The notes under the pieces were generated by a model, which was given only the letters and a program-made list of their open reading frames with translations, searched no databases and was not told the origin of the DNA. This document shows, piece by piece, positions 24,286 through 37,205 of a DNA stretch of 64,000 nucleotides. The translations under genes and the position numbers were made by a program. The DNA is from Sabellastarte sp. h YS-2021. Taxonomy: Eukaryota; Annelida; Polychaeta; Sabellida; Sabellidae. The DNA is taken from assembly GCA_964017235.1 (NCBI GenBank), contig OZ024936.1, forward strand, positions 15,600,496-15,664,495. Reading direction: 5' to 3'. Positions within the stretch are counted from its first letter, which is position 1. Every line of letters begins with the position of its first letter.

Positions 24286-27200
24286 TAATAATAACACTTA
24301 TGGAACAATATGAAAGACTTAAATAAACCCTTAGGTGAACAAGCTAACTTATTAGAATTTCATAAATAAACAAAAGCTGTCATTAATTTTTGAAGATCAA
24401 GTCATATACTGGGGCTGTTAGATGACAAAATGATACCAAATATGACCGTATAAGAGCCTCAAGAGAGGGTTTGATTGAATCCTGCTTAACCTCCGATTAT
24501 CAATGCCCAATGATGAATATTAAATCTCGCCAGCTAGGAAACTCAAGCTGTCACAAGTAGGCTAAAAATACTTAGAAGTTGTTGCTTTTCATGACCAAGT
24601 GTTATGATGCGGATGTTAGATACTATAAATGTATCAAAATCAAGTCAAAAGCACAGGTATATTTTGCAGGTATGCTATTTACCCACAACCCATCAAGGCC
24701 TGTTGATTAATAATAACACTTATGGAACAATATGAAAGACTTAAATAAACCCTTAGGTGAACAAGTTAACTTATTAGATGGTCATAAATAAAACAAAAGC
24801 TGTCAATAATATTTGAAGATCAACCCATATACTGGGGCTGTTAGATGACAAAATGATATCAAATATGACCATCTAAGAGCCCATAGAGAGGGTTTGCTTG
24901 AATTCTATGTAACCTCAGACTATCAATGCCCAATGATGAATATTAAATCTCCACAGCTAGGAAACTCTATCTCCGACAAGTAGCCTAAAAATATTTAGAA
25001 GTTGTGGCTTTTCATGACCAAGTGTTATTATGGGGAAGTTAGATACAATAAGAGCATAAAAATCAACTCAAAGGCACAGGTATATTTTGCAGATATACTA
25101 TTTACCCACAATCCACCAAGGGTTGTTGATTAATAAAAACACTTATGGAACAATATAAAAGACTTAAATAAACGATCAGGTGAACAAGCTAACTTATTAG
25201 ATGGTCATAAATAAACAAAAGCTGTCATTAATTTTTGAAGATCAAGTCATATACTGGGGCTGTTAGATGACAAAATGATACCAAATATGACTGTCTAAGA
25301 GCCCCAAACAAGAGTTTGCTTGAATTCTGCTTAACCTCAGACTATCAATGCCCAATGATGAATATTAAATCTCCACAGCTAGGAAACTCAATCTCCGACA
25401 AGTAGGCTAAAAATACTTAGAAGTTGTGGCTTTTCATGATGCAGTGTTATTATGTGGATGTTACATACTATAAGTGCATAAAAATCAACTCAAAAGCACA
25501 GGTATATTTTGCAGGTATGCTATTTACCTACAACCCACATGTTGATTAATAATAACACTTATGGAACAATATGAAAGACTTAAATAAACCCTTAGGTGAA
25601 CAAGTTAACTTATTAGATGGTCATAAATAAAACAAAAGCTGTCAATAATTTTTGAAGATCAACCAATATACTGGGGCTGTTAGATGACAAAATGATATCA
25701 AATATGACCGTCTAAGAGCCCAAAGAGAGTCTTTGCTTCAATTCTGCTTAACCTCAGACTATCAATGCCCAATGATGAATATTAAATCTCCCCAGCTAGG
25801 AAACTCAAGCTGTCACAAGTAGGCTAAAAATACTTAGAAGTTGTGGCTTTTCATGACCAAGTGTTATGATGCGGATGTTAGAAACTATAAATGTATAAAA
25901 ATCAACTCAAAAGCACAGGTATATTTTCCAGGTATGCTATTTACCCACAACCCACCAAGGCCTGTTGATTAATAATAACACTTATGGAACAACATGAAAG
26001 ACTTAAATAAACCCTTAGGTGAACAAGCTAACTTATTAGAATTTCATAAATAAACAAAAGCTGTCAATAATTTTTGAAGATCAATGCATATACTGGGGCT
26101 GTTAGATGACAAAATGATACCAAATATGACCGTATAGGAGCCTCAAGAGAGGGTTTGATTGAATTCTGCTTAACCTCAGACTATCAATGCCCAATGATGA
26201 ATATTAAATCTCCACAGCTATGAAACTCAAGCTATCACAAGTAGGCTAAAAATACTTAGAAGTTGTGGCTTTTCATGACCAAGTGTTATGATGCGGATGT
26301 TAGATACTATAAATGTATCAAAATCAAGTCAAAAGCACAGGTATATTTTGCGAAATGCTATTTACCCATAACCCATCAAGGCCTGTTGATTAATAATAAC
26401 ACTTATGGAACAATATGAAAGACTTAAATAAACCCTTAGGTGAACAAGTTAACTTATTAGATGGTCATAAATAAAACAAAAGCTGTCAATAACTTTTGAA
26501 GATCAACCCATATACTGGGGCTGTTAGATGACAAAATGATACCAAATATGACCGTCTAAGAGCCCAAAGAGAGGGTTTGCTTGAATTCTATGTAACCTCA
26601 GACTATCAATGCCCAATGATGAATATTAAATCTCCACAGCTAGGAAACTCAATCTCCGACAAGTAGCCTAAAAATATTTAGAAGTTGTGGATTTACATGA
26701 GCAAGTGTTATTATGGGGAAGTTAGATACAATAAGAGCATAAAAATCAACTCAAAGGCACAGGTATATTTTGCAGATATGCTATTTACCCACAACCCACC
26801 AAGGCCTGTTGATTAATAATAACACTTATGGAACAACATGAAAGACTTAAATAAACCCTTAGGTGAACAAGCTAACTTATTAGAATTTCATAAATAAACA
26901 AAAGCTGTCATTAATTTTTGAAGATCAATGCATATACTGGGGCTGTTAGATGACAAAATGATACCAAATATGACCGTATAAGAGCCTCAAGAGAGGGTTT
27001 GATTGAATTCTGCTTAACCTCAGACTATCAATGCCCAATGATGAATATTAAATCTCCACAGCTATAAAACTCAAGCTCTGACAAGTAGCCTAAAAATACT
27101 TAGAAGTTGTGGTTTTTCATGATCCAGTGTTATTGTGTGGATGTTACATACTATAAGTGCATAAATATCAACTCAAAAGCACAGGTATATTTTGCAGGTA

Positions 27201-27651
27201 TGCTATTTACCCACAACCCACCTGTTGATTAATAATAACACTATGGAACAATATGAAAGACTTAAATAAACCCTTAGGTGAACAAGTTAACTTATTAGAA
27301 TTTCATAAATAAACCAAAAGCTGTCAATAATTTTTGAAGATCAACCAATATACTGGGGCTGTTAGATGACAAAATGATATCAAATATGACCGTCTAAGAG
27401 CCCCAAGAGAGGGTTTCCTTGAATTCTGCTTAACCTCAGACTATCAATGCCCAATGATGAATATTAAATCTCCCCAGCTAGGAAACTCAAGCTGTCACAA
27501 GTAGGCTAAAAATACTTAGAAGTTGTGGCTTTTCATGACCAAGTGTTATGATGCGGATGTTAGATACTATAAATGTATAAAAATCAACTCAAAAGCACAG
27601 CTATATTTTCCAGGTATGCTATTTACCCACAACCCATCAAGGCCTGTTGAT
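23869..27651. repeat. 8-mer plus insert HOR unit, copy 2 (3783 bp)
   Basis: The second unit has the same length as the first to the base, which implies recent unequal exchange or conversion with no indels since. The third unit begins at 27652, but its satellite follows a different order after the insert (CCTGCTTCACCTCAGAC near 28263), so the regular HOR ends there. Confidence 0.85.
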
Positions 27652-28068
27652 GTAGTAATAAATACGGAGTGTGAGGGCGTTTGTTACAGGATATACGCCC
27701 GGCAAAAATTCGAAATAATGCCAGAGCGCCGTTAGGCGCGAGGGCATTATTAAGGAATTTTTGCCGGGCGTATATCCTGTAACAAATGCCCGAGCATGAG
27801 GTATTTATTACTATTATAAAGACCGGCCTACCTGGTTGAAAGAAATATCTATTTATTTTTTCGAGGTGACACGAACAAGGACACCGCCATATTGTTTTGA
27901 ATGCATGATCGCTCTCGTAAAAGCAGACAATTTTACTATCGACATACAATCGAGCAATCGAAACAGCACTTCCGTTTCTGAGCGGGCCGTTATTGGAGGT
28001 TTTACTCAGGGCTGATTCTATGCGCACAGATGGGTTTTCGTTCACTGCGCACTTCCGGTCTTTATAAT
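27652..28068. mobile_element. Compound insert, copy 3
   Basis: Same 417 bp insert. It shares T at 28031 with copy 2 (24248). It alone has T at 27787 in the right 37 bp arm (AACAAATGCCC instead of AACAAACGCCC). This is the only change seen in the palindrome arms among the five copies. Downstream satellite differs from that after copies 1 and 2. Confidence 0.75.
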
Positions 28069-31000
28069 TAATAATAACACTTATGGAACAATATGAAAGA
28101 CTTAAATAAACCCTTAGGTGAACAAGCTAACTTATTAGAATTTCATAAATAAACAAAAGCTGTCATTAATTTTTGAAGATCAAGTCATATACTGGGGCTG
28201 TTAGATGACAAAATGATACCAAATATGACCGTATAAGAGCCTCAAGAGAGGGTTTGATTGAATCCTGCTTCACCTCAGACTATCAATGCCCAATGATGAA
28301 TATTAAATCTCGCCAGCTAGGAAACTCAAGCTGTCACAAGTAGGCTAAAAATACTTAGAAGTTGTGGCTTTTCATGACCAAGTGTTATGATGCGGATGTT
28401 AGATACTATAAATGTATCAAAATCAAGTCAAAAGCACAGGTATATTTTGCAGGTATGCTATTTACCCACAACCCATCAATGCCTGTTGATTAATAATAAC
28501 ACTTATGGAACAATATGAAAGACTTAAATAAACCCTTAGGTGAACAAGTTAACTTATTAGATGGTCATAAATAAAACAAAAGCTGTCAATAATTTTTGAA
28601 GATCAACCCATATACTGGGGCTGTTAGATGACAAAATGATACCAAATATGACCGTCTAAGAGCCCAAAGAGAGGGTTTGCTTGAATTCTATGTAACCTCA
28701 GACTATCAATGCCCAATGATGAATATTAAATCTCCACAGCTAGGAAACTCAATCTCCGACAAGTAGCCTAAAAATATTTAGAAGTTGTGGATTTTCATGA
28801 GCAAGTGTTATTATGGGGAAGTTAGATACAATAAGAGCATGAAAATCAACTCAAAGGCACAGGTATATTTTGCAGATATGCTATTTACCCACAATCCACC
28901 AAGGGTTGTTGATTAATAAAAACACTTATGGAACAATATAAAAGACTTAAATAAACTATCAGGTGAACAAGCTAACTTATTAGATGGTCATAAATAAACA
29001 AAAGCTGTCATTAATTTTTGAAGATCAAGTCATATACTGGGGCTGTTAGATGACAAAATGATACGAAATATGACTGTCTAAGAGCCCCAAACAAGAGTTT
29101 GCTTGAATTCTGCTTAACCTCAGACTATCAATGCCCAATGATGAATATTAAATCTCCACAGCTAGGAAACTCAATCTCCGACAAGTAGGCTAAAAATACT
29201 TAGAAGTTGTGGCTTTTCATGATGCAGTGTTATTATGTGGATGTTACATACTATAAGTGCATAAAAATCAACTGAAAAGCACAGGTATATTTTGCAGGTA
29301 TGCTATTTACCCACAACCCACATGTTGATTAATAATAACACTTATGGAACAATATGAAAGACTTAAATAAACCCTTAGGTGAACAAGTTAACTTATTAGA
29401 TGGTCATAAATAAAACAAAAGCTGTCAATGATTTTTGAAGATCAACCAATACACTGGGGCTGTTAGATGACAAAATGATATCAAATATGACCGTCTAAGA
29501 GCCCAAAGAGAGTGTTTGCTTCAATTCTGCTTAACCTCAGACTATCAATGCCCAATGATGAATATTAAATCTCCCCAGCTAGGAAACTCAAGCTGTCACA
29601 AGTAGGCTAAAAATACTTAGAAGTTGTGGCTTTTCATGACCAAGTGTTATGATGCGGATGTTGGAAACTATAAATGTATAAAAATCAACTCAAAAGCACA
29701 GGTATATTTTCCAGGTATGCTATTTACCCACAATCCAACAAGGGTTGTTGATTAATAAAAACACTTATGGAACAATATAAAAGACTTAAATAAACGATCA
29801 GGTGAACAAGCTAACTTATTAGATGGTCATAAATAAACAAAAGCTGTCATTAATTTTTGAAGATCAAGTCATATACTGGGGCTGTTAGATGACAAAATGA
29901 TACCAAATATGACTGTCTAAGAGCCCCAAACAAGAGTTTGCTTGAATTCTGCTTAACCTCAGACTATCAATGCCCAATGATGAATATTAAATCTCCACAG
30001 CTAGGAAACTCAATCTCCGACAAGTAGGCTAAAAATACTTAGAAGTTGTGGCTTTTCATGATGCAGTGTTATTATGTGGATGTTACATACTATAAGTGCA
30101 TAAAAATCAACTGAAAAGCACAGGTATATTTTGCAGGTATGCTATTTACCTACAACCCACATGTTGATTAATAATAACACTTATGGAACAATATGAAAGA
30201 CTTAAATAAACCCTTAGGTGAACAAGTTAACTTATTAGATGGTCATAAATAAACCAAAAGCTGTCAATAATTTTTGAAGATCAACCAATATACTGGGGCT
30301 GTTAGATGACAAAATGATATCAAATATGACCGTCTAAGAGCCCAAAGAGAGTGTTTGCTTCAATTCTGCTTAACCTCAGACTATCAATGCCCAATGATGA
30401 ATATTAAATCTCCCCAGCTAGGAAACTCAAGCTGTCACAAGTAGGCTAAAAATACTTAGAAGTTGTGGCTTTTAATGACCAAGTGTTATGATGCGGATGT
30501 TGGAAACTATAAATGTATAAAAATCAACTCAAAAGCACAGGTATATTTTCCAGGTATGCTATTTACCCACAACCCACCAAGGCCTGTTGATTAATAATAA
30601 CACTTATGGAACAACATGAAAGACTTAAATAAACCCCTAGGTGAACAAGCTAACTTATTAGAATTTCATAAATAAACAAAAGCTGTCATTAATTTTTGAA
30701 GATCAATGCATATACTGGGGCTGTTAGATGACAAAATGATACCAAATATGACCGTATAAGAGCCTCAAGAGAGGGTTTGATTGAATTCTGCTTAACCTCA
30801 GACTATCAATGCCCAATGATGAATATTAAATCTCCACAGCTATGAAACTCAAGCTCTGACAAGTAGCCTAAAAATACATAGAAGTTGTGGTTTTTCATGA
30901 TCCAGTGTTGTTGTGTGGATGTTACATACTATAAGTGCATAAATATCAACTCAAAAGCACAGGTATATTTTGCAGGTATGCTATTTACCCACAACCCACC

Positions 31001-34000
31001 TGTTGATTAATAATAACACTTATGGAACAATATGAAAGACTTAAATAAACCTTTAGGTGAACAAGTTAACTTATTAGAATTTCATAAATAAACCAAAAGC
31101 TGTCAATAATTTTTGAAGATCAACCAATATACTGGGGCTGTTAGATGACAAAATGATATCAAATATGACCGTCTAAGAGCCCCAAGAGAGGGTTTCCTTG
31201 AATTCTGCTTAACCTCAGACTATCAATGCCCAATGAGGAATATTAAATCTCCCCAGCTAGGCAACTCAAGCTGTCACAAGTAGCCTAAAAATACTTAGTA
31301 GTTGTGGCTTTTCATGACCAAGTGTTATGATGCGGATGTTAGATACTATAAATGTATAAAAATCAACTCAAAAGCACAGGTATATTTTGCAGGTATGCTA
31401 TTTACCCACAACCCATCAAGGCCTGTTGATTAATAAAAACACTTATGGAACAATATGAAAGACTTAAATAAACCTTAAGGTGAACAAGTTAACTGATTAG
31501 ATGGTCATAAATAAAAGAAAAGCTGTCAATAATTTTTGAAGATCAACCCATATACTGGGGCTGTTAGATAATAGAATGATACCAAATATGACCATCTAAG
31601 AGCCCCAAGAGAGGGTTTGCTTGAATTCTATGTAACCTCATACTATCAATGCCCAATGATGAATATTAAATCTCCACAGCTAGGAAACTCAATCTCCGAC
31701 AAGTAGCCTAAAAATATTTAGAAGTTGTGGATTTTTATGACCAAGTGTTATTATGCGGATGTTAGATACTATAAGAGCATCAAAATCAACTCAAAGGCAC
31801 AGGTATATTTAGCAGATATGCTATTTACCCACAATCCACCAAGGGTTGTTGATTAATAAAAACACTTATGGAACAATATAAAAGACTTAAATAAACGATC
31901 AGGTGAACAAGCTAACTGATTAGATGGTCATAAATAAACAAAAGCTGTCCTTAATTTTTGAAGATCAAGTCATATACTGGGGCTGTTAGATGACAAAATG
32001 ATACCAAATATGACTGTCTAAGAGCCCCAAACAAGAGTTTGCTTGAATTCTGGTTAACCTCAGACTATCAATGCCCAATGGGCATTAAATCTCCACAGCT
32101 ATGAAACTCAAGCTCTGACAAGTAGCCTAAAAATACTTAGAAGTTGTGGTTTTTCATGATCCAGTGTTATTATGTGGATGTTACATACTATAAGTGCATA
32201 AATATCAACTCAAAAGCATAGGCATATTTTGCAGGTATGCTATTTACCCACAACCCACCTGTTGATTAATAATAACACTTATGGAACAATATGAAAGACT
32301 TAAATAAACCCTTAGGTGAACAAGTTAACTTATTGGAATTTCATAAATAAACCAAAAGCTGTCAATAATTTTTGAAGATCAACCAATATACTGGGGCTGT
32401 TAGATGACAAAATGATATCAAATATGACCGTCTAAGAGCCCCAAGAGAGGGTTTCCTTGAATTCTGCTTAACCTCAGACTATCAATGCCCAATGATGAAT
32501 ATTAAATCTCCCCAGCTAGGCAACTCAAGCTGTCACAAGTAGGCTAAAAATACTTAGAAGTTGTGGCTTTTCATGACCAAGTGTTATGATGCGGATGTTA
32601 GCTACTATAAATGTATAAAAATCAACTCAAAAGCACAGCTATATTTTCCAGGTATGCTATTTACCCACAACCCATCAAGGCCTGTTGATTAATAATAACA
32701 CTTATGGAACAATATGAAAGACTTAAATAAACCCTTAGGTGAACAAGCTAACTTATTAGAATTTCATAAATAAACAAAAGCTGTCATTAATTTTTGAAGA
32801 TCAAGTCATATACTGGGGCTGTTAGATGACAAAATGATACCAAATATGACCGTATAAGAGCCTCAAGAGAGGGTTTGATTGAAACCTGCTTAACCTAAGA
32901 CTATCAATGCCCAATGATGAATATTAAATCTCGCCAGCTAGGAAACTCAAGCTGTCACAAGTAGGCTAAAAATACTTAGAAGTTGTTGCTTTTCATGACC
33001 AAGTGTTATGATGCGGATGTTAGATACTATAAATGTATCAAAATCAACTAAAAAGCACAGGTATATTTTGCAGGTATGCTATTTACCCACAACCCATCAA
33101 GGCCTGTTGATTAATAATAACACTTATGGAACAATATGAAAGACTTAAATAAACCCTTAGGTGAACAAGTTAACTTATTAGATGGTCATAAATAAAACAA
33201 AAGCTGTCAATAATTATTGAAGATCTACCCATATACTGGGGCTGTTAGATGACAAAATGATACCAAATATGACCGTCGAAGAGCCCAAAGAGAGGGTTTG
33301 CTTGAATTCTATGTAACCTCAGACTATCAATGCCCAATGATGAATATTAAATCTCCAGAGCTAGGAAACTCAATCTCTGACAAGTAGCCTAAAAATATTT
33401 AGAAGTTGTGGATTTTCATGACCAAGTGTTATTATGGGGAAGTTAGATACAATAAGAGCATAAAAATCAACTCAAAGGCACAGGTATATTTTGCAGATAT
33501 GCTATTTACCCACAATCCACCAAGGGTTGTTGATTAATAAAAACACTTATGGAACAATATAAAAGACTTAAATAAACGATCAGGTGAACAAGCTAACTTA
33601 TTAGATGGTCATAAATAAACAAAAGCTGTCATTAATTTTTGAAGATCAAGTCATATACTGGGGCTGTTAGATAACAAAATGATACCAAATATGACTGTCT
33701 AAGAGCCCCAAACAAGAGTTTGCTTGAATTCTGCTTAACCTCAGACTATCAATGCCCAATGATGAATATTAAATCTCCACAGCTAGGAAACTCAATCTCC
33801 GACAAGTAGGCTAAAAATACTTAGAAGTTGTGGCTTTTCATGATGCAGTGTTATTATGTGGATGTTACATACTATAAGTGCATAAAAATCAACTCAAAAG
33901 CACAGGTATATTTTGCAGGTATGCTATTTACCCACAACCCATCAAGGCCTGTTGATTAATAATAACACTTATGGAACAATATGAAAGACTTAAATAAACC

Positions 34001-34648
34001 CTTAGTTGAACAAGCTAACTTATTAGATGGTCATAAATAAAACAAAAGCTGTCAATAATTTTTGAAGATCAACCAAAATACTGGGGCTGTTAGATGACAA
34101 AATGATATCAAATATGACCGTCTAAGAGCCCAAAGAGAGTGTTTGCTTCAATTCTGCTTAACCTCAGACTATCAATGCCCAATGATGAATATTAAATCTC
34201 CCCAGCTAGGAAACTCAAGCTGTAACAAGTAGGCTAAAAATACTTAGAAGTTGTGGCTTTTCATGACCAAGTGTTATGATGCGGATGTTACATACTATAA
34301 ATGTATAAACATCAGCTAAAAAGCACAGGTATATTTTGCAGGTATGCTATTTACCCACAACCCATCAAGGCCTGTTGATTAATAATAACACTTATGGAAC
34401 AATATGAAAGACTTAAATAAACCCTTAGTTGAACAAGTTAACTTATTAGATGGTCATAAATAAAACAAAAGCTGTCAATAATTTTTGAAGATCAACCAAT
34501 ATACTGGGGCTGTTAGATGACAAAATGATATCAAATATGACCGTCTAAGAGCCCAAAGACAGTGTTTGCTTCAATTCTGCTTAACCTCAGACTATCAATG
34601 CCCAATGATGAATATTAAATCTCCCCAGCTAGGAAACTCAAGCTGTCA
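28069..34648. repeat. Block D: C-related satellite without insert
   Basis: About 16 monomers closely related to those of block C (AAACGATCAGG, GATGCAGTGTTATTATGTGG, GATGCGGATGTTAG variants), with no insert. The segment 31.4-33.1 kb is a diverged copy of 18.8-20.5 kb and holds the uninterrupted form of the insertion site. One monomer near 32075 has lost part of the conserved stretch (CAATGCCCAATGGGCATTAAATC in place of CAATGATGAATATTAAATC). The first part, to about 30.99 kb, is repeated at 56.96-59.89 kb. Confidence 0.8.
32637..32712. repeat. Uninterrupted (empty) paralogue of the insert target site
   Basis: This stretch carries the private upstream variants of the insert-bearing monomers (AGCTATATTTTCCAGG and AACCCATCAAGGCC), followed directly by GTTGATTAATAATAACAC with no insert. 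The insertion point corresponds to the base after 32689. Downstream monomer variants (AAATCTCGCCAGC, GTTGTTGC) also match those after inserts 1 and 2. It therefore looks like the pre-insertion state rather than an unrelated monomer. Confidence 0.75.
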
Positions 34649-36640
34649 AAAGCAAGCTTAAAATATTTAGAAGTTGTGGCTTTTCATGACCAAGTGTTAT
34701 AATGGGGATGTTAGATTCTATAAATGTATAAAAATCAACTCGAAAGCACAGGTATAATTTACAGATATGCTATTTATCCACAATCCACTAAGGGTTCTTG
34801 ATTAATAAAAACACTTATGGAACAATATAAAAGACTTAAATAAACCCTTAGCTGAACAAGCTAACTTATTAGATGGTCATAAATAAACAAAAGCTGTCAT
34901 TAATTTTTGAAGATCAAGTCATATACTGGGGCTGTTAGATGACAAAATGATACCAAATATGACCGTCTAACAGCCCCAAGAGAGAGTTCGCTTGAATTCT
35001 GCTTAACCTCAGACTATCAATGCCCAATGATGAATATTAAATCTCCACAGCTAGGAAACTCAATCTGCGACAAGTAGCCTAAAAATATTTAGAAGTTGTG
35101 GATTTTCATGACCAAGTGTTATGATGGGGATGTTAGATACTATAAGTGCATAAAAATCAACTCAAAGGCACAGGTATATTTTGCAGATATGCTATTTACC
35201 CACAATCCACTAAGGCTTGTTGATTAATAATAACACTTATGGAACAATATAAAAGACTTAAATAAACCCTTAGGTGAACAAGCTAACTTATTAGATGGTC
35301 ATAAATAAACAAAAGCTGTCACTAATTTTTGAAGATCAAGTCATATAGTGAGGCTGTTAGATGACAAAATGATACCAAATATGACCGTAGATGAGCCATA
35401 AGAGAGAGTTTGCTTCAATTCTGCTTAACCTCAGACTATCAATGCCCAATGATGAATATTAAATCTCCCCAGCTAGGAAACTGAAGCAGTCAAAAGTAAG
35501 CTTAAAATGTTTAGAAGTTGTGGCTTTTCATGACCAATAAGGCTTGTTGATTAATAATAACACTTATGGAACAATATAAAAGACTTAAATAAACCCTTAG
35601 ATGAACAAGCTAACTTATTAGATGGTCATAAATAAACAAAAGCTGTCACTAATTTTTGAAGATCAAGTCATATAGTGGGGCTGTTAGATGACAAAATGAT
35701 ACCAAATATGACCGTAGATGAGCCATAAGAGAGAGTTTGCTTCAATTCTGCTTAACGTCAGACTATCAATGCCCAATGATGAATATTAAATCTCCCCAGC
35801 TAGGAAACTGAAGCTGTCAAAAGTAAGCTTAAAATATTTAGAAGTTGTGGCTTTTCATGACCAAGTGTTATAATGGGGATGTTAGATTCTATAAATGTAT
35901 AAAAATCAACTCGAAAGCACAGGTATAATTTACAGATATGCTATTTATCCACAATCCACTAAGGGTTGTTGATTAATAAAAACACTTATGGAACATTATA
36001 AAAGACTTAAATTAACCCTTAGGTGAACAAGCTAACTTATTAGATGGTCATAAATAAACAAAAGCTGTCATTAATTTTTGAAGATCAAGTCATATACTGG
36101 GGCTGTTAGATGACAAAATGATACCAAATATGACCGTCTAACAGCCCCAAGAGAGAGTTTGCTTGAATTCTGCTTAGTCTCAGACTATCAATGCCCAATG
36201 ATGAATATTAAATCTCCACAGCTAGGAAACTCAATCTCTGACAAGTAGGCTAAAATATATAGAAGTTGTGGCTTTTCATGACCAAGTGTTATTATGGGGA
36301 TGTTACATACTATAAGTGCATAAAAATCAACTCGAAAGCACAGGTATATTTTGCAGGTATGCTATTTACCCACAACCCACCAAGGCCTGTTGATTAATAA
36401 TAACACTTATGGAACAATATGAAAGACTTAAATAAACCCTTAGGTGAACAAGCTAACTTATTAGATGGTCATAAATAAACAAAAGCTGCAATAAGTTTTG
36501 ATGATCAAGTCATATACTGGGGCTGTTAGATGACAAAATGATACGAAATATGACTGTCCAAGAGCCCCAAGAGAGGATTGGCTTGAATTCTGCGTAACCT
36601 CAGACTATCAATGCCCAATGATGAATATTAAATCTCCACA
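34649..36640. repeat. Replayed block A segment with internal backstep
   Basis: 34649-35537 matches 2810-3698 at a constant offset of 31839, including the private variants TTCTTGATTAATAAAAAC, TTAGCTGAACAAG and GAGTTCGCTTG. At 35537/35538 the sequence jumps back, and 35538-36640 matches about 3372-4474 at offset 32166. The switch from block D occurs inside AGCTGTCA at 34641-34648, a word common to both donors. Confidence 0.85.
35219..35545. repeat. Truncated monomer (327 bp) at an exchange junction
   Basis: This type c monomer starts normally at 35219 but ends at TTTTCATGACCAA (35537) and runs straight into TAAGGCTTGTTGATT, so about 95 bp of its right end are missing. The break coincides with the offset change from 31839 to 32166. 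That is what a duplication or deletion joining two different monomer phases would leave. Confidence 0.85.
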
Positions 36641-37205
36641 GATAGGAAAAATATTTAGAAGTTGTGGTTTTTCATGACCAAGTGTTATGATGGGATGTTA
36701 CATACTATAAGTGCATAAAAATCAACTCAAAGGCACAGGTATAATTTGCAGATATGCTATTTACCCACAATCCACTAAGGGTTGTTGATTAATAACAACA
36801 CTTATGGAACAATATAAAAGATTTAAATAAAACCATAGGTAAACAAGCTACCTTATTAGATGGTCATAAATAAACAAAAGCTGTCATTAATTTTTGAAGA
36901 TCAAGTCATATACTGGGACTGTTCGATGACAAAATGATACCAAATATGACCATCTAAGAGCCCCAAGACAGAGTTTGCTTGAATTCTGCTTACCTCAGAC
37001 TATCAATGCCCAGTGATGAATATTAAATCTCCCCATCTAGGAAACTCAAGCTGTCACAAGTAGGCTAAAAATACTTACAAGTTGTAGCTTTTTTGTGATC
37101 AAGTGTTATTATGGGGATGTTACATACTATAAGTGCATAAAAATCAACTCAAAAGCACAGGTATATTTTGCAGGTATGCTATTTACCCATCACCCACCTG
37201 TTGAT
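36641..37205. repeat. Replayed block B segment (from ~12.85-13.4 kb)
   Basis: It matches 12849-13413 at offset 23792 and includes the deletion-type monomer and the TGGGACTGTTCGATGAC variant. It starts in the CAGCTAG region, where block A sequence ends, and stops within TTGATTAATAATAACACTTATGG, where the next donor begins. Confidence 0.8.

Larger units (their letters stand above)
19400..28068. repeat. Block C: insert-bearing 8-monomer HOR region
   Basis: Three copies of a 417 bp insert sit at 20086, 23869 and 27652, exactly 3783 bp apart. One period is eight monomers (about 3368 bp) plus one insert. Satellite around each insert carries shared private variants: CACAGCTATATTTTCCAGG just upstream, GAATCCTGCTT and AAATCTCGCCAGC just downstream. 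The monomers between inserts match at the same 3783 bp spacing, for example AAACGATCAGG near 21384 and 25167. The block reappears at about 52.08-56.96 kb with one fewer unit. Confidence 0.9.
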
